8,731 bases of DNA from assembly GCA_946886405.1 (NCBI GenBank), contig CAMPIO010000122.1, positions 1 to 8,731 on the forward strand, written 5' to 3'. The position numbers and the translations under genes were made by a program. This DNA comes from an uncultured Pseudoxanthomonas sp. Lineage in GTDB: Bacteria; Pseudomonadota; Gammaproteobacteria; Xanthomonadales; Xanthomonadaceae. Below the pieces are notes generated by a model, which worked only from the letters and a program-made list of their open reading frames with translations, did no database searches and had not been told where the DNA came from. Of the stretch, positions 7,028 to 8,731 are shown piece after piece; the first letter of the stretch is position 1; each line of letters opens with the position of its first letter.

Positions 7028-8203
7028 ATGTCCGACATCGTCATCGCCGCCGCCAAGCGCACCGCCATCGGTTCGTTCCTTGGCCAGTTCAACGGCGTTC
7101 CCACCCCGACGCTGGGCGCCGCCGCCATCGCCGCCGCGCTGGAACAGTCCGGGATCCCGACCGCCGACGTCTCGGAAGTCATCATGGGCTGCGTGCTGCC
7201 GGCCAACCTGGGCCAGGCACCGGCCCGCCAGGCAGCGCGCGCGGCCGGCATTCCGGACGCCGCCGGCGCCACCACCATCAACAAGGTGTGCGGCTCGGGC
7301 ATGAAGGCGATCATGCTGGGCCACGACCTGATCAAGGCCGGCTCGGCCAGCATCGTCGTCGCCGGCGGCATGGAATCGATGAGCAACGCGCCTCACATGA
7401 TTCCCAACTCGCGCACCGGCAACCGATACGGCAACTTCCAGGCGGTCGACCACATGGCGTGGGACGGCCTGACCAGCCCGTACGACGGCCAGCCGATGGG
7501 CGTGTTCGCCGAGGCGACCGTCGAGAAATTCGGCTTCACCCGCGAGCAGCAGGATGCGTTCGCCATCGAGTCGGTCACCCGCGCACAGGCGGCGCAGGCG
7601 TCGGGCGCGTTCAACGACGAAATCGTCCCGGTCAAGGTCGCCACCCGCAAGGGGGAGGTCGAGGTGACCACCGATGAGCAGCCCGGCAAGTCCGACATCG
7701 CCAAGATCCCGACGCTGAAGCCCGCCTTCAAGAAGGACGGCAGCGTCACGGCCGCCAGTTCGTCCAGCATCTCCGACGGCGCCGCCGCCACCGTGCTGCT
7801 GAGCGCCGACGAAGCCGCCAAGCGCGGTCTCCAGCCGCTCGCGAAGATCGTGGGGCATGCCACGTATTCGCAGGCGCCCGAGTGGTTCACCACCGCCCCC
7901 GTTGCCGCCATCGACAAGCTGCTCAAGCAGGTCGGCTGGACGGTCGACCAGGTGGACCTGTTCGAGGTCAATGAAGCGTTTGCGGTCGTCGCCATGGCGC
8001 CCATCAAGGAACTGGGCATTCCGCATGCCAAGGTCAACGTCAATGGTGGCGCCTGCGCCCTGGGCCACCCGATCGGCGCCTCGGGTGCGCGCCTGGTCGT
8101 CACCCTGATCAACGCCCTGCGCGTTCGCGGCGCCAGGCGCGGCGTGGCCACCCTGTGCATCGGGGGCGGTGAAGCGACCGCGATCGCCATCGAGATCGTC
8201 TGA
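7028..8203 (+). CDS. atoB: Acetyl-CoA C-acetyltransferase (thiolase II)
   Basis: The enzyme joins two acetyl-CoA to acetoacetyl-CoA or runs in reverse (EC 2.3.1.9). The 391-residue length fits this soluble tetrameric family. The acyl-carrying cysteine is C88 in INKVCGSGMKA; N315 lies in VNEAFA; H347 is in ALGHPIGASG; and the proton-transfer cysteine C377 is in LCIGGGEATA. These are one residue short of the Zoogloea thiolase numbering (C89, N316, H348, C378), a close match. Small differences include SSSS where many relatives have an Asn before the DGAAA turn. The longer open frame upstream to 6683 is ignored because the promoter and ribosome binding site lie just before 7028. Use in fatty-acid, ketone-body or leucine end-product metabolism, or in polyhydroxybutyrate supply, cannot be decided here; no other genes of those pathways are adjacent. 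Confidence 0.95.
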   Translation: MSDIVIAAAKRTAIGSFLGQFNGVPTPTLGAAAIAAALEQSGIPTADVSEVIMGCVLPANLGQAPARQAARAAGIPDAAGATTINKVCGSGMKAIMLGHDLIKAGSASIVVAGGMESMSNAPHMIPNSRTGNRYGNFQAVDHMAWDGLTSPYDGQPMGVFAEATVEKFGFTREQQDAFAIESVTRAQAAQASGAFNDEIVPVKVATRKGEVEVTTDEQPGKSDIAKIPTLKPAFKKDGSVTAASSSSISDGAAATVLLSADEAAKRGLQPLAKIVGHATYSQAPEWFTTAPVAAIDKLLKQVGWTVDQVDLFEVNEAFAVVAMAPIKELGIPHAKVNVNGGACALGHPIGASGARLVVTLINALRVRGARRGVATLCIGGGEATAIAIEIV

Positions 8204-8219
8204 AAATTTGCGCAGTTCA

Positions 8220-8251
8220 GGGGGGCGAAGCGGTCGGCTTTCGCCCGCCCC
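8220..8251 (+). terminator. GC-rich hairpin after the thiolase gene
   Basis: The arm GGGCGAAGC pairs with GCTTTCGCCC around GGTCG with one bulged base, flanked by further G and C runs. It starts 16 bp after the thiolase stop. No good T-tract follows (CATAAGGTTT), so it may be a weak intrinsic terminator or an mRNA 3' end stabiliser. Confidence 0.45.
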
Positions 8252-8269
8252 ATAAGGTTTAACAACGGA

Positions 8270-8322
8270 TTGACAAAGATAACCGGCCAACCGCTTGACA
8301 GCCGTAATGGGCTTGTCATCAT
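8270..8322 (+). promoter_or_regulatory. Probable promoter region of the lipoprotein gene
   Basis: Two exact TTGACA hexamers lie at 8270-8275 and 8295-8300. The second has CATCAT (8317-8322; 4 of 6) at a 16-bp spacing, the best -35/-10 pair, giving a start near 8330. An inverted TTGTCA (8313-8318) pairs with either hexamer, and TGACAGCC with GGCTTGTCA can form a hairpin around GTAATG. The first TTGACA has no -10 at the normal distance. Confidence 0.5.
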
Positions 8323-8330
8323 GTTGCAGG

Positions 8331-8344
8331 CGCGCAATTGCGCG
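8331..8344. promoter_or_regulatory. Perfect 14-bp palindrome in the lipoprotein gene leader
   Basis: CGCGCAATTGCGCG is fully self-complementary. It lies near the predicted transcription start and 17 bp before the ribosome binding site GAGGAA (8361-8366). In RNA it would form a five-pair stem with an AAUU loop at or near the 5' end, which could stabilise the mRNA; as DNA it could be an operator. Confidence 0.4.
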
Positions 8345-8374
8345 TTGCCTAACTAACGACGAGGAAATTCAACG

Positions 8375-8719
8375 ATGACCATGAACAAGGCTCTGATCGC
8401 GCTGGCTCTGGGTTTCGCCCTGGCTGCGTGCTCGAACCAGGACCAGGCTGCCGACGCCGCTGCTGACGCCGCTGCGACCGCGACCGAAGCCCAGGCTGCC
8501 GCCGACGCCGCCGCTGCCGCTGGCGAAGTGACCGCCGACGCCGCCCAGCAGTCGGCCGACGCCGCTGCCACCGCCGCCGACGCCGCTGCCACCGCCGCGA
8601 CCGACGCTGCTGCCGCCACCACGACGGAAGCCGCTGACGCTGCTGCCGACGCCGCTGCCCAGGCTGCCGACACCGCCGAAGCCGCGACCGACGCTGCCAA
8701 GGAAGCCACCAAGCAGTAA
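8375..8719 (+). CDS. Alanine-rich, alanine-zipper-like lipoprotein
   Basis: The 114-residue product starts with a lipoprotein signal (MTMNKALIALALGFALAAC): a lysine, a hydrophobic core and the lipobox LAAC with lipidated C19. Residue +2 is Ser, so outer-membrane sorting is expected. The mature 96 residues are over half alanine, with Asp/Glu recurring mostly every 7 or 4 residues (for example D55, D62, D69 and D92, D99, D106), no proline or aromatic residue, and one glycine (G50). This predicts a long helix forming an alanine-zipper coiled coil, as in Lpp/OprI-type proteins. Unlike Lpp, the C-terminus is TKQ rather than a terminal lysine, so covalent linkage to peptidoglycan is not indicated. 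ATG 8375 has GAGGAA eight bases upstream; ATG 8381 is too far from it. A role as an envelope spacer or structural lipoprotein is inference. The gene ends 12 bp before the window edge; no terminator is visible. Confidence 0.85.
   Translation: MTMNKALIALALGFALAACSNQDQAADAAADAAATATEAQAAADAAAAAGEVTADAAQQSADAAATAADAAATAATDAAAATTTEAADAAADAAAQAADTAEAATDAAKEATKQ
8555..8596 (+). repeat. Perfect tandem 21-bp repeat encoding two identical heptads
   Basis: Positions 8555-8575 are repeated exactly at 8576-8596, in frame, giving residues 61-67 and 68-74, both ADAAATA. The unit length is one coiled-coil heptad. Looser versions of the same codon pattern fill the rest of the gene (8444-8700). It looks like a slippage or unequal-exchange duplication that preserved heptad phase. 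Confidence 0.85.
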
Positions 8720-8731
8720 TCTGCTGGCGGT

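Noticed and set aside
6770..8290. A 506-codon open frame on the minus strand opposite the thiolase gene
   Set aside because: The thiolase on the plus strand has all catalytic motifs, a promoter and a ribosome binding site; the antisense frame shows none.
8444..8700. Possible CRISPR or other repeat array
   Set aside because: The repeats are coding, in frame and without unique spacers; they reflect alanine-rich heptads.
8353..8712. An alanine/serine/valine-rich 119-codon frame antisense to the lipoprotein gene
   Set aside because: It is a mirror of the repeated GCC/GAC codons. The plus-strand frame has a clear lipobox signal peptide and ribosome binding site.

Overview
The window is about 8.7 kb of very GC-rich DNA with tightly packed genes and no sign of mobile elements, tRNA, rRNA or CRISPR. 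The gene content (a leucine dehydrogenase next to an isovaleryl-CoA dehydrogenase, a nine-helix GGDEF-EAL protein, a DUF2189 membrane protein, a biosynthetic-type thiolase and an alanine-rich lipoprotein) fits a gammaproteobacterium of the Lysobacter/Pseudoxanthomonas/Xanthomonas group. That placement is an impression from gene content and codon use, not a measured result.

Layout. Positions 1-1110 (minus strand): a TetR-family regulator followed 18 bp later by an alpha/beta hydrolase that runs off the left edge, probably one operon. Positions 1330-3658 (plus strand): leucine dehydrogenase, then isovaleryl-CoA dehydrogenase after a 55-bp gap with a strong ribosome binding site. Positions 3680-6899 (minus strand): a membrane GGDEF-EAL protein convergent with the previous pair, and upstream of it a DUF2189 membrane protein. 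Positions 7028-8719 (plus strand): an acetyl-CoA C-acetyltransferase with a recognisable promoter, then an alanine-rich outer-membrane lipoprotein behind a 171-bp leader full of small dyads. No gene-free stretch exceeds about 220 bp.

How the genes fit together. Leucine dehydrogenase makes 2-oxoisocaproate from leucine. After the branched-chain keto acid dehydrogenase (not in the window) this becomes isovaleryl-CoA, the substrate of the next gene's product. That branch point matters in bacteria that build iso-branched fatty acids, because isovaleryl-CoA can either prime those acids or be burned. The thiolase acts on acetoacetyl-CoA and could serve the same catabolic area, but it is a separate transcription unit. 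The c-di-GMP protein and the DUF2189 protein have no visible link to this pathway.

This reads as an ordinary core-genome region, and I see no convincing new multi-gene system. The points most worth a second look are a shared 19-bp operator-like sequence in the tetR promoter and inside the start of the hydrolase gene, a terminator-like hairpin with a T-tract just before leucine dehydrogenase, a 21-bp dyad in the same divergent intergenic region, and an exact tandem 21-bp (one-heptad) duplication in the alanine-zipper lipoprotein.
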